Shown piece by piece: positions 1-10,200 of a stretch of DNA of 64,000 bases (the first letter of the stretch is position 1; each line of letters starts with the position of its first letter). The stretch comes from Cylindrospermum stagnale PCC 7417 (lineage in GTDB: Bacteria; Cyanobacteriota; Cyanobacteriia; Cyanobacteriales; Nostocaceae): assembly GCF_000317535.1 (NCBI RefSeq), contig NC_019757.1, positions 1,277,001 through 1,341,000 on the forward strand, written 5' to 3'. The notes beneath the pieces are model-generated. The model worked only from the letters and a program-made list of their open reading frames with translations. It was not told where the DNA came from and did not search any database. The translations under genes were made by a program, and so were the position numbers.

Positions 1-235
1 TATCTTCTCTTGTTCCAGCTTCGATATAGTCACCCAACAAATAATAGTTTTCAAACAAAATAAAAAATCCACAAATCACAGCATTAATCAGTGTTTCTGC
101 CCCAAAACAATCCCTGTACTCACAATACCTGCTCCTGCTAAAATTGGCGTGGTATCAATGTCAATTACCTTGAAAATACTCCTTACAGCACTAAAGTAAA
201 TTAGGGATTTAAAAAAAAACGAAATCCAGGTATAA
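1..235 (-). pseudogene. MscS-type mechanosensitive channel, frameshifted fragment
   Basis: Read on the minus strand, the frame ending near position 110 gives VIDIDTTPILAGAGIV, the pore-helix region typical of MscS-family small-conductance mechanosensitive channels. It then runs into a stop. The adjacent frame continues with GAETLINAVICGFFILFENY and GDYIEAGTRED, which is the next part of the same MscS core. A small deletion in the glycine/phenylalanine-rich segment therefore broke the frame. The gene continues beyond the left edge, and no start is visible on its upstream side. This is inferred to be a decayed membrane channel. A sequencing error is the alternative, since only one break is seen. 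From about 236 to 475 there is no gene, only the leader of the next one. Confidence 0.55.
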
Positions 236-475
236 TTGTCTCTCGTCTCTGTTTTTGCAAATCAGTTAAACTTACATTTTTCACGAGCAATACTATTGAG
301 GAATGTAGAACCTTTGCAGACTCAGACTATGAGCCTAACAATCAGCGAATGTCCGAATAGTAGAATGTATGGTGCATAATCCTAGTTGGCATTTGTGCTA
401 CCACTAGAGTTATTATTTTAAAATAATCAGGTGTACACCATATCGACTAACCAAATATTCCTTTGGCAAAACAGC

Positions 476-1384
476 ATGACAAACATAAAATTACAATGGT
501 TTAAACAAGCTTTTCAAATTAGAGGCTCAGTCCTTTCAGCAATTTATAGACGAGTTTTATGGGGTGGTGCTTTTGGTTTCTTCGTTTCAATACTTTACCA
601 TTTTAAATTGCCAGTATCTCAACCTATTTTAGGCAGCGTTATCCCCAGTATTGTTTTAGGTTTATTACTGGTTTTTCGCACGAATACAGCTTATGAACGC
701 TTTTGGGAAGGTCGAAAATCCTGGGGTTCTATAGTAAATAATATTCGCAATCTGGCGCGGCAAATTTGGGTATCTGTTGAGGAAGTTTCTCCTGAAGATA
801 GATACAACAAAATTGCTGCATTAAACTTATTAGTAGCTTTTGCTGTAGCCACTAAATTACATTTACGGGGAGAACCTGTAGATAGTGAGATAGAAGAATT
901 AATGTCACCCTCTAAGTATATCAAGCTGAAATTGATGAATAATCCTCCTCTAGAAGTTGCTTTCTGGATTGGAGATTATTTACAGCAACAGTATAACCGT
1001 AATTGCCTAAATAGCTACCAGTTAGCATCCATGCAAGAATTATTGAATAATCTGGTGGATAATTTAGGATCTTGCGAGCGGATTTTAAAAACACCCATAC
1101 CCCTAGCCTATGCTATTCATCTTAAGCAATTGTTATTACTTTATTGTCTCCTGCTACCTTTTCAAATGGTGGAGAGTCTCGGTTGGTGGACAGGTTTAAT
1201 TGTTGCTTTAGTTAGTTTTACTTTATTTGGTATTGAAGCCATCGGTTTAGAAATAGAAAACCCCTTTGGTTACGACGTCAACGATTTACCCCTAGATACA
1301 ATTTGCAATACTGCCAAGCGCAATCTCAACGATTTAATCAGCCTTACTCCCAGCACGCAAAAATCTGTGAATTATGAATTATGA
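476..1384 (+). CDS. bestrophin-like (UPF0187/YneE family) membrane channel, copy 1
   Basis: A 302-residue membrane protein of the bacterial bestrophin family, which form anion- or cation-selective channels in the cytoplasmic membrane. The family core is visible: SVIPSIVLGLLLVFRTNTAY, followed by ERFWEGRKSWGSIVNNIRNL, which carries the conserved Arg/Trp/Asn residues of the first helices and the cytoplasmic helix. Hydrophobic segments lie near residues 30-85 and 210-260. The ATG at 476 is preferred over an in-frame GTG at 431, because it places the N-terminus (MTNIKLQWF) in register with the neighbouring paralogue (MSEKLQWF). The two genes are about 75 percent identical by eye and share similar leader DNA, so they arose by tandem duplication. 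The substrate ion is not deducible. Confidence 0.85.
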   Translation: MTNIKLQWFKQAFQIRGSVLSAIYRRVLWGGAFGFFVSILYHFKLPVSQPILGSVIPSIVLGLLLVFRTNTAYERFWEGRKSWGSIVNNIRNLARQIWVSVEEVSPEDRYNKIAALNLLVAFAVATKLHLRGEPVDSEIEELMSPSKYIKLKLMNNPPLEVAFWIGDYLQQQYNRNCLNSYQLASMQELLNNLVDNLGSCERILKTPIPLAYAIHLKQLLLLYCLLLPFQMVESLGWWTGLIVALVSFTLFGIEAIGLEIENPFGYDVNDLPLDTICNTAKRNLNDLISLTPSTQKSVNYEL

Positions 1385-1626
1385 ATTATCAAACACCAGG
1401 ATAATTCTCATTCATAATTAGTCTAATCCTAATTTACCACCCCTAAACAAATATCTGTAAGCAAATATCAGCCCTGGAGAGGACGCCAACAGACAGGAAT
1501 TACATGAATGCAACTGCTGAGTGGATCTATGGTTGGCACTTGTGCTAATTATAGAGTTAATATTTGTACATAATCAGGTGTTCACTCTGTCGGTTCACTA
1601 CAGATTCCGTTTAGGGTAACTGCAAC

Positions 1627-2529
1627 ATGTCTGAAAAATTACAATGGTTTCAAGTAGCTTTGCAACTTAGAGGCCCGGTATTGACAGCTATTTCTCTCCG
1701 AGTTTTACTGTGTGGAAAATTTGGTGGTATTGTTTCTATACTCTACTATTTTGAGCTACCTGTATCCCAACCGATTTTAGGAAGCGTTATTCCCAGTATT
1801 GTTTTAGGTTTATTACTGGTATTACGCACAAATACGGCTTATGAACGCTTTTGGGAGGGCAGAAAATGCTGGGGTTCTATAGTAAATAATGTCCGAAATC
1901 TAGCGCGGCAAATTTGGATATCCATTGATGAAATCACCCCAGAAGATAGAGAGCAGAAAATTTTAGCCTTGCGGTTATTGGTAGCTTTTGCAGTGACAAC
2001 AAAATTGCATTTACGGGGAGAAAACATCAACAAGGAGTTAGAAGAATTGATGCCATCTTCTAAATATCACAAGCTCAAGGGTATGAATTTTTCTCCTCTA
2101 GAAGTAGCTTTCTGGATTGGAGATTATTTACAGCAGCAATACAATAGAAGCCGGATAAATATCCACCAGTTAACAGCTATGCAAGAATTATTGAATAATC
2201 TGGTGGATAATTTAGGAGCTTGCGAACGGATTTTAAAAACACCGCTGCCAGTAGCTTATGGGATTTTGCTTAAGCAATTATTGTTACTATATTGCTTTCT
2301 ACTACCATTTCAAATAGTAGAAAATCTCAATTGGTGGACAGGTTTAGCTGTTGCTTTAGTTGGGTTTACTTTGTTCGGCATTGAAGAGATAGGGTTAGAA
2401 ATAGAAAACCCCTTTGGCTATAATTCTTACCACTTGCCCCTAGATACAATTTGCAACACAATAAAACGTAATATTAGCGATTTAATCAGCCTTACCCCCA
2501 GCGCACAGTCATATACAAAAAATATATGA
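1627..2529 (+). CDS. bestrophin-like (UPF0187/YneE family) membrane channel, copy 2
   Basis: A 300-residue paralogue of the gene just upstream, with the same bestrophin core (SVIPSIVLGLLLVLRTNTAY, then ERFWEGRKCWGSIVNN) and the same C-terminal EIENPFGY motif, which in bestrophins lies near the cytoplasmic neck. The ATG at 1627 gives the short MSEKLQWF start. A 243-bp gap separates it from copy 1. That gap contains a diverged copy of the copy-1 leader (1532-1593 compared with 386-447), so the duplicated unit included the promoter and each copy is probably transcribed on its own. Ion specificity and any functional split between the copies cannot be read from sequence. Confidence 0.85.
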   Translation: MSEKLQWFQVALQLRGPVLTAISLRVLLCGKFGGIVSILYYFELPVSQPILGSVIPSIVLGLLLVLRTNTAYERFWEGRKCWGSIVNNVRNLARQIWISIDEITPEDREQKILALRLLVAFAVTTKLHLRGENINKELEELMPSSKYHKLKGMNFSPLEVAFWIGDYLQQQYNRSRINIHQLTAMQELLNNLVDNLGACERILKTPLPVAYGILLKQLLLLYCFLLPFQIVENLNWWTGLAVALVGFTLFGIEEIGLEIENPFGYNSYHLPLDTICNTIKRNISDLISLTPSAQSYTKNI

Positions 2530-2694
2530 ATCAAGTATCCGTAACCAGTAATTTTTCTAGTATTGAAAATACTTCTTGAATAAATTTCTCATATTTTTCT
2601 AAGTCTTTGCTCAGTACTTCTGTCAAGTTGAAATAGGCAGATATTATCGGCTAAAACTTTGCTGATGCTTGAATGCTGAAAACTAACTCAATAT

Positions 2695-3543
2695 TCATAA
2701 ACTTCTAATGCCAATTTCTAACCCCTCGCATACACCTGTGAGAAAATCTAAATTTAATGTAGCAATCGTGTCGCTGGGTTGGTGATAATGCGGATTTCGC
2801 AGGAAAGCTGTATCTGTCACCATAATTGCTGGATAACCCGCATCCCAAAAAGGAGCATGATCACTTAGCCTGGTTTGGGGAACTATTAAACCTTTATTGG
2901 GTGCTGGTAGCCACTGACTAGATACACCAGCTTTGCGAATACTCCGACTCAGGCCAATTAAATCACCCAATGTCCGCCAATTCCCAATTAAAGCGATAAA
3001 ATCGCCACGATTTGGGTAAAAGCGTTCTAAAAAAGGTGGGTAACTTTGGGAACCAGGAGTAGAATCGCAATAGCCCAGCATTTCTAAAGACATCATTAAG
3101 CGTAGGGGTTGCTGTTGTTGGCGCAATAGGTTTACATAATCAGTACTACCAAGTAAACCGTATTCTTCCATGTCAAAAGCCACCAGTCGTAAGGGATATC
3201 TAGCAGGAACGGTAGCAAACTTTCTGGCAAATTCTAACAAAACTGCTACACCTGTGGCATTATCATCAGCTGCTGGGGTTCCAGGTACGCCATCATAGTG
3301 AGCACCAATTAAAATAGGTGGTAAATCCCGCTTTTGGCCTCTAGCTTGGGAAGGTAAATTTAAAATGAGATTTTTGCAGGTTTTGCCCCTAACTTGAAAG
3401 GTGTGGATTTCCACACTTCCCCATTGGACAAATTGTTGGCGAATGTATTCTTGGACAAAAAAGTGTCCGGCTGTCGCCATGTAAGGATCGCGTTCCCGCG
3501 CGATCGCACTCAGATGAGTTTGTAATCGCTCTTTTAAATTCAA
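2695..3543 (-). CDS. M28-family zinc aminopeptidase/carboxypeptidase-like protein
   Basis: A 282-residue protein with the di-zinc M28 peptidase fold. The metal-site signatures appear in order: GAHYDG (His82), ADDNATG (Asp93/94), DMEEYG (Glu126/127, catalytic base and ligand), a region around EMLGYCD, and the last His in NPHYHQPSDT near the C-terminus. M28 enzymes remove N-terminal residues from peptides; the family also includes glutaminyl cyclases. There is no clear signal peptide, so it is probably cytosolic. The gene stands alone, divergent from dnaK. The exact substrate is unknown. Confidence 0.85.
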   Translation of the reverse strand: MNLKERLQTHLSAIARERDPYMATAGHFFVQEYIRQQFVQWGSVEIHTFQVRGKTCKNLILNLPSQARGQKRDLPPILIGAHYDGVPGTPAADDNATGVAVLLEFARKFATVPARYPLRLVAFDMEEYGLLGSTDYVNLLRQQQQPLRLMMSLEMLGYCDSTPGSQSYPPFLERFYPNRGDFIALIGNWRTLGDLIGLSRSIRKAGVSSQWLPAPNKGLIVPQTRLSDHAPFWDAGYPAIMVTDTAFLRNPHYHQPSDTIATLNLDFLTGVCEGLEIGIRSL

Positions 3544-3870
3544 ATGTTTAAACTATTATTTATTCGCAATCGCAATGTTTTTCAGGACGGGGGCAAGGGC
3601 AAAGCAGGTGTTATCAGTCTGAATTTTTCATTGGTCATATCTTGTGAATCAAGGTACTGGAGTACAAGATTTGCAGCTACTTCGGCACACTCAACCATTG
3701 TCAATGTTATCCTAGACTTGCAAGTAGCTCCTCAAGCTTCTATTCCGACCCTTCCTGCCTTGATGATGAGTATTATACCATTGAGGAGGTTTCATCATTT
3801 AGCACCAAGCTAGAGGTAGTTCCGCCCAATGATCATAAATATATAAGACACGCTAGGAGAAGAGTAACGC
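3544..3870. other. Divergent intergenic region upstream of dnaK
   Basis: 327 bases between the divergent M28 peptidase and dnaK genes. The only open frame (89 codons starting at 3544) has no family resemblance and poor codon structure, so it is not called. A purine-rich ribosome site (AGGAGAAGAG) lies just before the dnaK ATG, and an AT-rich TATAAG-like stretch lies near 3840. No CIRCE inverted repeat (TTAGCACTC with its mate) was seen, so there is no visible sign of HrcA control. Confidence 0.5.
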
Positions 3871-5922
3871 ATGGGCAAGGTAGTCGGCATCGACTTGGGT
3901 ACAACCAACTCAGTAGTCGCCGTGATGGAGGGTGGCAAGCCGGTGGTGATCGCCAATGCCGAAGGAATGCGAACAACCCCCTCAGTCGTTGGCTTCAGCA
4001 AAGAAGGCGAAAGGGTAGTTGGGCAAATGGCACGACGGCAAACCGTCCTGAATCCTCAAAATACTTTTTTTTCAGTCAAACGCTTTATTGGGCGGAAGTA
4101 TGGCGAACTTAGTCCAGATTCTAAGCGTGTACCCTACACTATCCGCAAAGACGAAGTGGGGAATATTCGAGTTGCCTGTCCCCGTCTCAATAAGGAATTC
4201 GCCCCAGAAGAAATTTCGGCTATGGTTCTCAAGAAATTGGCAGACGATGCCAGTCGTTACTTGGGTGTACCAGTGACGGGGGCAGTGATTACTGTTCCTG
4301 CTTATTTTAATGATTCTCAGCGGCAAGCAACGCGGGATGCGGGGCGAATTGCTGGGTTGGAGGTGTTGCGGATTCTGAATGAACCGACTGCGGCATCTTT
4401 GGCTTATGGTTTGGATCGGGGTGATACGGAAACGATTTTAGTATTTGATTTGGGCGGTGGCACTTTTGATGTGTCGATTCTGGAGGTGGGTGATGGGGTG
4501 TTTGAGGTTAAAGCCACCAGTGGAGATACGCAGCTTGGTGGTAATGATTTTGATAAAAAAATAGTGGATTGGTTGGCAGAGCAATTTCTAGAAGCGGAAG
4601 CTGTAGACTTAAGACGCGATCGCCAAGCTTTACAACGTCTAATGGAAGCGGCAGAAAAAGCCAAAATAGAACTTTCTGCTGTCAGCGTCACCGATATTAA
4701 CTTACCTTTTATCACCGCCACTGAAGATGGCCCCAAGCATTTAGAAACTCGTTTGACGCGATCGCAGTTTGAGGGTTTGTGCGGTGACTTGGTAGGGCGG
4801 TTGCGGACTCCAGTCAAAAGGGCACTGAAAGATGCTGGTCTTTCACCCGCAGATATTGAAGAAGTTGTCCTAGTTGGTGGTTCCACCCGCATGCCAATGG
4901 TCAAGCAGCTAGTGCGAGACTTGATTGGCACAGAACCCAACGAAAACGTCAACCCCGATGAAGTGGTAGCCGTGGGTGCAGCGATTCAGGCAGGTATTCT
5001 CGCTGGTGAACTCAAGGATGTGCTGCTTTTGGATGTCACGCCCCTATCTTTGGGATTGGAAACCATCGGCGGCGTCATGAAAAAACTGATTCCTCGCAAC
5101 ACAACCATACCAGTACGCCGTTCTGATATTTTTTCTACGTCGGAAAATAACCAAAACACTGTGGAAATCCACGTAGTCCAGGGCGAACGGGAAATGGCAG
5201 CAAATAACAAGTCATTAGGACGTTTCAAGCTGTATGGTATTCCGCCAGCGCCACGGGGTATCCCCCAAGTCCAAGTATCATTTGATATCGATGCCAATGG
5301 AATTTTACAGGTTACAGCCCTAGATCGCACCACTGGACGAGAGCAAACCATCACAATTCAAGGCGCGTCTACCTTGAGTGAGTCGGAAGTGAATCGGATG
5401 ATTCAGGATGCCCAGAAATTCGCCGACGTTGACCGGGAACGGAAAGAACGGGTAGAAAAGCGCACTCGTGCTGAGGCGATGATTTTACAAGCAGAACGAC
5501 AACTCAGAGAAGTAGCGCTGGAAATGGGGATGCAGTTCGCCCGTAACCGCCGCCAAAGGATTGATAATATTTGCCGAGAACTGCGTGAGAGTTTACAGCA
5601 AAATGACGATCGCGGGATTGACCAAGCTTACGCTGACCTGCAAGATGCTCTGTATGAGCTAAACCGGGAAGTCCGCGAGTATTATGCTGAGGATGAAGAA
5701 GAAGATTTGTTTGGAACTATCCGGGAAATCTTTACTGGTGACAAAGAACGGGAACGGGATCTACCAAGAGATACATATCGAGAACGGGATGCCTACAGCA
5801 AGGATTATGGTAACAAGGACTATAGCAGGGACAGTCGTTCCTCCTCCTATGACAGCCGTCCTGCACGCAAACCCCGTCCCAGCTACCAAGATAACTGGGA
5901 TGATGACGACGATTGGTTGTAG
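3871..5922 (+). CDS. dnaK: Molecular chaperone DnaK (Hsp70), DnaK1 type
   Basis: A 683-residue Hsp70 that binds unfolded proteins in an ATP-driven cycle with DnaJ and GrpE. ATPase signatures are complete: [13 protein letters not shown] at the N-terminus, [14 protein letters not shown] near residue 190, and [13 protein letters not shown] near 330. The substrate-binding domain and helical lid follow. The C-terminus is unusual for Hsp70 generally: an Arg/Tyr/Ser/Asp-rich tail ending DDDDDWL in place of EEVD. I recall this acidic tail from cyanobacterial DnaK1. The start [19 protein letters not shown] also fits DnaK1 better than DnaK2. A J-domain gene lies 130 bp downstream in the same direction, which suggests a dnaK-dnaJ operon. 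Confidence 0.95.
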   Translation: MGKVVGIDLGTTNSVVAVMEGGKPVVIANAEGMRTTPSVVGFSKEGERVVGQMARRQTVLNPQNTFFSVKRFIGRKYGELSPDSKRVPYTIRKDEVGNIRVACPRLNKEFAPEEISAMVLKKLADDASRYLGVPVTGAVITVPAYFNDSQRQATRDAGRIAGLEVLRILNEPTAASLAYGLDRGDTETILVFDLGGGTFDVSILEVGDGVFEVKATSGDTQLGGNDFDKKIVDWLAEQFLEAEAVDLRRDRQALQRLMEAAEKAKIELSAVSVTDINLPFITATEDGPKHLETRLTRSQFEGLCGDLVGRLRTPVKRALKDAGLSPADIEEVVLVGGSTRMPMVKQLVRDLIGTEPNENVNPDEVVAVGAAIQAGILAGELKDVLLLDVTPLSLGLETIGGVMKKLIPRNTTIPVRRSDIFSTSENNQNTVEIHVVQGEREMAANNKSLGRFKLYGIPPAPRGIPQVQVSFDIDANGILQVTALDRTTGREQTITIQGASTLSESEVNRMIQDAQKFADVDRERKERVEKRTRAEAMILQAERQLREVALEMGMQFARNRRQRIDNICRELRESLQQNDDRGIDQAYADLQDALYELNREVREYYAEDEEEDLFGTIREIFTGDKERERDLPRDTYRERDAYSKDYGNKDYSRDSRSSSYDSRPARKPRPSYQDNWDDDDDWL

Positions 5923-5940
5923 TAGTTGCCAATTCAATGC

Positions 5941-6041
5941 CAGGATTTTAGATTTTGGATTGAATATCTTGAATCTAAAATCCCAAAGCCAAAAATGACA
6001 GTACCCATTACCAAAATCTAAAATCTAAAATCTAAATTTAA
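5941..6041. repeat. AAAATCTAAAATCT-type short repeat between dnaK and dnaJ
   Basis: The dnaK-dnaJ spacer is filled with a cyanobacterial short repeat. ATTTTAGATTTTGGATT is followed by its partial inverse and then by direct AAAATCTAAAATCT steps. Related words occur at about 14037-14062 and 58440-58500 in this window. The inverse halves could form a weak hairpin in the dnaK-dnaJ transcript. No other function is visible. Confidence 0.6.
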
Positions 6042-6051
6042 ATAACTAACT

Positions 6052-7041
6052 ATGCAAAATTTGCAGAACTTTCGCGATTACTATGAGATTTTGGGAATTT
6101 CTAAAGATGCCTCTAGCGAGGAAATTAAAAAGGTTTATCGGCGGTTAGCAAGGCAATTTCACCCCGATCTGAATCCAGGAAATAAAGAAGCAGAGGAAAA
6201 ATTTAAGGTGATCGGTGAGGCTTATGAAATCCTTTCTGACCCAGCTAAACGGGCGCATTATGACCAATTTAGCCGCTACTGGAAGCAAAAAGGCTTTGCA
6301 GGTAACAAAACACCAAAGTCTAAAGATTGGGAAAATCGCTCTAACGGTCGTAATGGTAATGACGTAGATCCTAGCCAGTTTTCTGATTTTGAAAGCTTTA
6401 TTAATCAAGTAATTGGTGTTAGCAGTCGCAAAGAAACTAGAAATCCGGGAAGTAGCACTACTACCGATCCATTTCGCGCCCCCAGAACGACAAAAGTTGA
6501 ATACACAGTTAACACCCCACCCCGCGCCACCCGTCGAGATATCGAAGCCAGGTTGACTTTGCCACTAGAAAAAGCTTATCAAGGTGGTAATGAGCGCATT
6601 CGTTTGGAAGATGGGCGATCGCTAGAAGTGACTATGCCCCCAGCTATGGTAACAGGTCAAACCATCCGCCTGCGAAACCAAGGCATTGGTGGCGGCGATT
6701 TGTACTTAAAAATTACAGTCGAGCCTCATTCTTTGTTTAAGCTAGAAGGGGCAAATATCTTTTGTCTGGTGCCTGTGACTCCCAGTGAAGCAACTTTAGG
6801 CGGACAGGTAGAAGCGCCAACTCTCGATGGCCCGGTGAAAATGACAATTCCCCCAGGTGTTAGGTCTGGTCAAAGATTTCGCCTCTCTAATAAAGGCTAC
6901 CCCAGCGAAAACGGTAAACGTGGCGACCAATTAGTAGAAGTTCAGATAGTTACACCTAAAAATATTAGTCCTGAAGAACGGGAACTTTACGAAAAAATTC
7001 GGGAAATTGAAACCTTTAAACCCCGCGCTGATTTAATTTAA
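6052..7041 (+). CDS. DnaJ/CbpA-type J-domain co-chaperone without zinc finger
   Basis: A 329-residue Hsp40. The N-terminal J domain (residues about 8-70) contains the HPD tripeptide ([10 protein letters not shown]) that stimulates Hsp70 ATPase. A Gly/Asn/Ser-rich linker follows, then the DnaJ C-terminal peptide-binding fold (about 160-320; [20 protein letters not shown] and [17 protein letters not shown]). The CxxCxGxG zinc repeats of canonical DnaJ are missing, so this is a class B (CbpA-like) protein. It lies downstream of dnaK in the same orientation and is probably the partner of that DnaK1. Confidence 0.9.
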   Translation: MQNLQNFRDYYEILGISKDASSEEIKKVYRRLARQFHPDLNPGNKEAEEKFKVIGEAYEILSDPAKRAHYDQFSRYWKQKGFAGNKTPKSKDWENRSNGRNGNDVDPSQFSDFESFINQVIGVSSRKETRNPGSSTTTDPFRAPRTTKVEYTVNTPPRATRRDIEARLTLPLEKAYQGGNERIRLEDGRSLEVTMPPAMVTGQTIRLRNQGIGGGDLYLKITVEPHSLFKLEGANIFCLVPVTPSEATLGGQVEAPTLDGPVKMTIPPGVRSGQRFRLSNKGYPSENGKRGDQLVEVQIVTPKNISPEERELYEKIREIETFKPRADLI

Positions 7042-7118
7042 TTACCCGTTCACGAAATCAAACAATATTATAGTGAAGGTAACTATAGTTACTACTTAGG
7101 CACTTGTGTACTCTTGCC

Positions 7119-7217
7119 ATGCCTCTTACCTTCACCTTTTCCCCCAGCCAAAACCAAACCTTTGAACTGCGTTGCGATTATGGTACACGCTGTTTAGATA
7201 CTCATGAATTAGGTTAA
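7119..7217 (+). pseudogene. Detached N-terminal fragment of the CHAT protein
   Basis: The ATG at 7119 opens 32 codons (MPLTFTFSPSQNQTFELRC, then DYGTRCLDTHELG) and ends at TAA 7215-7217. As I recall it, this is the usual beginning of cyanobacterial CHAT-domain proteins. The long CHAT frame begins immediately after, in a different frame. A small deletion with a frameshift therefore seems to have separated the normal start from the rest of the gene. This depends on family memory; nothing else in the window is homologous. Confidence 0.5.
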
Positions 7218-7266
7218 ACAGTGTAAAGAAAATTACTATTCCCAAGAAGACGATGATATAAGAATA

Positions 7267-10200
7267 TTGCGAGAAATTGGACGCAAACTATATTCCTGGT
7301 TAGATGGGAAAGAAGGATGGTTACGTCGAGCATTAAGTGAAAGCGCAGATAAAAGAATATATTTAGATTTAATTAAAACCAGTGAAGCACAGGGTTTAAA
7401 CTCAGAAACAAAGCCTGTAGCCTTGGGTTTAGCGCATTTGCCTTGGGAATTATTACATAATGACACAGACTTTTTACTGAATGTTTTACCAGTCAGGAAA
7501 GTCAAACAAGAGAATAGCAGTATTTTGGGTGAGCAAAATCGCCCATTGCGGCTGTTATTTATGGCAACTTCTCCAGAACATCCAGGTATTGCCTTATTAC
7601 AATTTGAAAAAGAAGAAACAAATATTCTCCAAGCGACAAAAGACCAGCCTTTAGCCTTAGTTGTGGAAGAAAGCGGTTCGGTTGCAGAATTAGGTAATTT
7701 AGTCAACTCCTACGCTGAAGATTATTTTGACGTGTTCCATTTAACGGGACATGGCGTAATTTATACAAATGCAGCTTATGGTGGTTATTTGCCCCCAGGT
7801 AAGGAAATTGAAGAACATACCCCCTGTTTCATCACAGAAGATGAACTGGGAAATATGGCATTTACTACCGTTGATGATTTAGCAAAAGCCTTTAAAAACA
7901 GATTCCCACGAGTAGTATTTCTTTCCGGCTGTCACACCGGACAAATTGCCAATCAAGGTACAGTTCCCTCAATGGCTGAAGCATTGGTAAAAGCCGGGGC
8001 GGCTGTGGTTTTGGGCTGGGCGCGTCCCGTTTTTGATCGCACAGGTATTATTGCAGCACAGACACTTTATCAAGCTTTAGCGACGGGAGAAACCGTAGAA
8101 GCAGCAGTCAAAGCCGCACAACAAGAGATGATTGCCCAAAATCGCAGTGATTGGCATTTATTAAGGATTTATCGGGATACGCGCTTAATTGCCAAACTGG
8201 TAACTCCACTGAATACCAAAAAGCGGGAGAAACTGAAATTTAACCCACCAGAAAACGAATTTTTAGATGAAAATAACATCGTTAAAGTTGCCAGTCGGGG
8301 GGAATTTGTCGGGCGCAGACGTGCCTTGCAGCGTGGTTTAAAGGCTTTACGGCAAACTGGCGACGAAATTGGGGTATTTATTGCGGGAATGGGCGGTTTA
8401 GGTAAAAGTTCCTTAGCTGCGCGGTTGTGTACACGGGTACAGTCCCAACGGGATAATTTTCAGCGGGTGGTATTAATTGGGCCAGTGGATGAAATCAAGT
8501 TAATTGGTAAACTGGCGAGTAAGTATGAAAGGTTTTCTGGCGTACCTGCGTTGTTAAATGATCCAAATGTTCCATCTTTGAAAGGGCGGTTACAGAATTT
8601 TTTTGAACACATTGAAGACGAATTAGATCAGCCTTTATTGTTGGTTTTGGATGACTTTGAGCAGAATATTCCTGAATCCAACATTGCAGATGGTAGTTTG
8701 CGGATGACTACAGATGCTTATCGAGTTTTAGAGGCTGTGTGTGCAGCTTTGGCAGAAAATCAAGCCGAAAGTCGGTTAATTGTCACCTGTCGCTATTTGC
8801 AAGCAGACACATTACCACCCCATAGATTACATTTGGAAACTTTAGCGGGGATGGGTGAAAGCGATATTGAGAAAATTTATCGCGGCTGGGATAGACAAAT
8901 TCAGCTACAAGCCAGAACACAGAGAATTTCCAAGATTGCATCTCGGAACCCCCGCTTATTAAAGTGGTTGGTAGAGGTATTGCAACAACCAGGTTTAGCA
9001 GCAGATGAGTTGTTAACTAAGTTGGAGAATATAGAGTTAAAGTTTCGGGAAAATATTCTGGCAGAAACTTTGTTGAGTGGGTTGAAAGAAGAGGAAAAAA
9101 AGTTGCTGGCTAGGTTGAGTGTGTTTCACTTGCCGGTGCAGAGGGAAATTATTGAAAACCTCTATTTTACAAGTGTAGAGACGTTTCATGAAACGTCTCT
9201 ACATTCCCTGACAAGTCTGAGTTTGGTGGAATCAGCGACGGTATATGCCGGGCAAAATGTTGAGTATCGGGTGACGACAATTTTAGCACCCCTACTGCAA
9301 CCGCTATTAACTGAAGCCGAATGGCAAACAACACGCCAAGCAGCAACTAGAACAATTTATCAAACTTGGTGGGAAGAATCAGATAAGCGTAATGAAGAAC
9401 AAGCAAGAGAAATTGTCAGGTTAGCAGTGCTGGCACAAGAACAAGAAATCGCGATGACGGTGGGAGATATAATCGCAAATCGTTGGGTGAATACTAGCCG
9501 ATTTCGGGAAGCGTGGGAACTATGCCAAGAAATTCTCCAATTAGGGGAAGATTACCGGATTTTAGGAACTATTGCCAGGGCGGAAGAAACGTTGGGTTTT
9601 AATTCAGCCTTGAGTCATTTTCAACAAGCTTTAAAACTTTGTCCAGAGAATGATTTAAAAGAAAAAGCTTCCATCCTCCACAACATGGCAAATTTAAAAG
9701 CAACACAGGGAGACATAGCTGCGGCTTTGGCTCTTTTCCAGCAATCTTTAGAGATTACCGACAACAGCATCAACTTTGTCCAAGGAAAAGCCGCTACACT
9801 TCATGCAATGGCAAATTTAAAAGCGACACAGGGAGATATAGCTGGGGCTTTGGCTCTTTACCAACAATCTTTGGAGATTACCAATAGCATCAACGATGTC
9901 CAAGGTAAAGCCGCTACATTGGCAAGTATGGCAAATTTAAAAGCGACACAGGGAGATATAGCTGGGGCTTTGGCTCTTTACCAACAATCTTTGGAGATTA
10001 TCGACAGCATCAGCGATGTCAAAACCAAAGCCAGTATACTGCACCAAATAGCAGGTTTAAAAGCCACACAGGGAAATATAGCTGGGGCTTTGCCTCTTTA
10101 CCAGCAATCTTTGGAGATTCACCAAAGCATCAACAATGTTCAAGGGAAAGCCACTACACTGCACAACATGGCAAATTTAAAAGCCACACAGGGAGACATA

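Noticed and set aside
3544-3813. 89-codon open frame between the M28 peptidase and dnaK
   Set aside because: No recognisable domain and poor codon structure; it starts exactly where the divergent gene starts.
3780-3870. CIRCE element upstream of dnaK
   Set aside because: A TTAGCAC word occurs near 3800 but its inverted mate is absent.
4404-5354. Long antisense frames in dnaK, and similar ones in clpC, mrcA and the kinase gene
   Set aside because: They are shadow frames of highly biased coding sequence; the plus-strand proteins are unambiguous.
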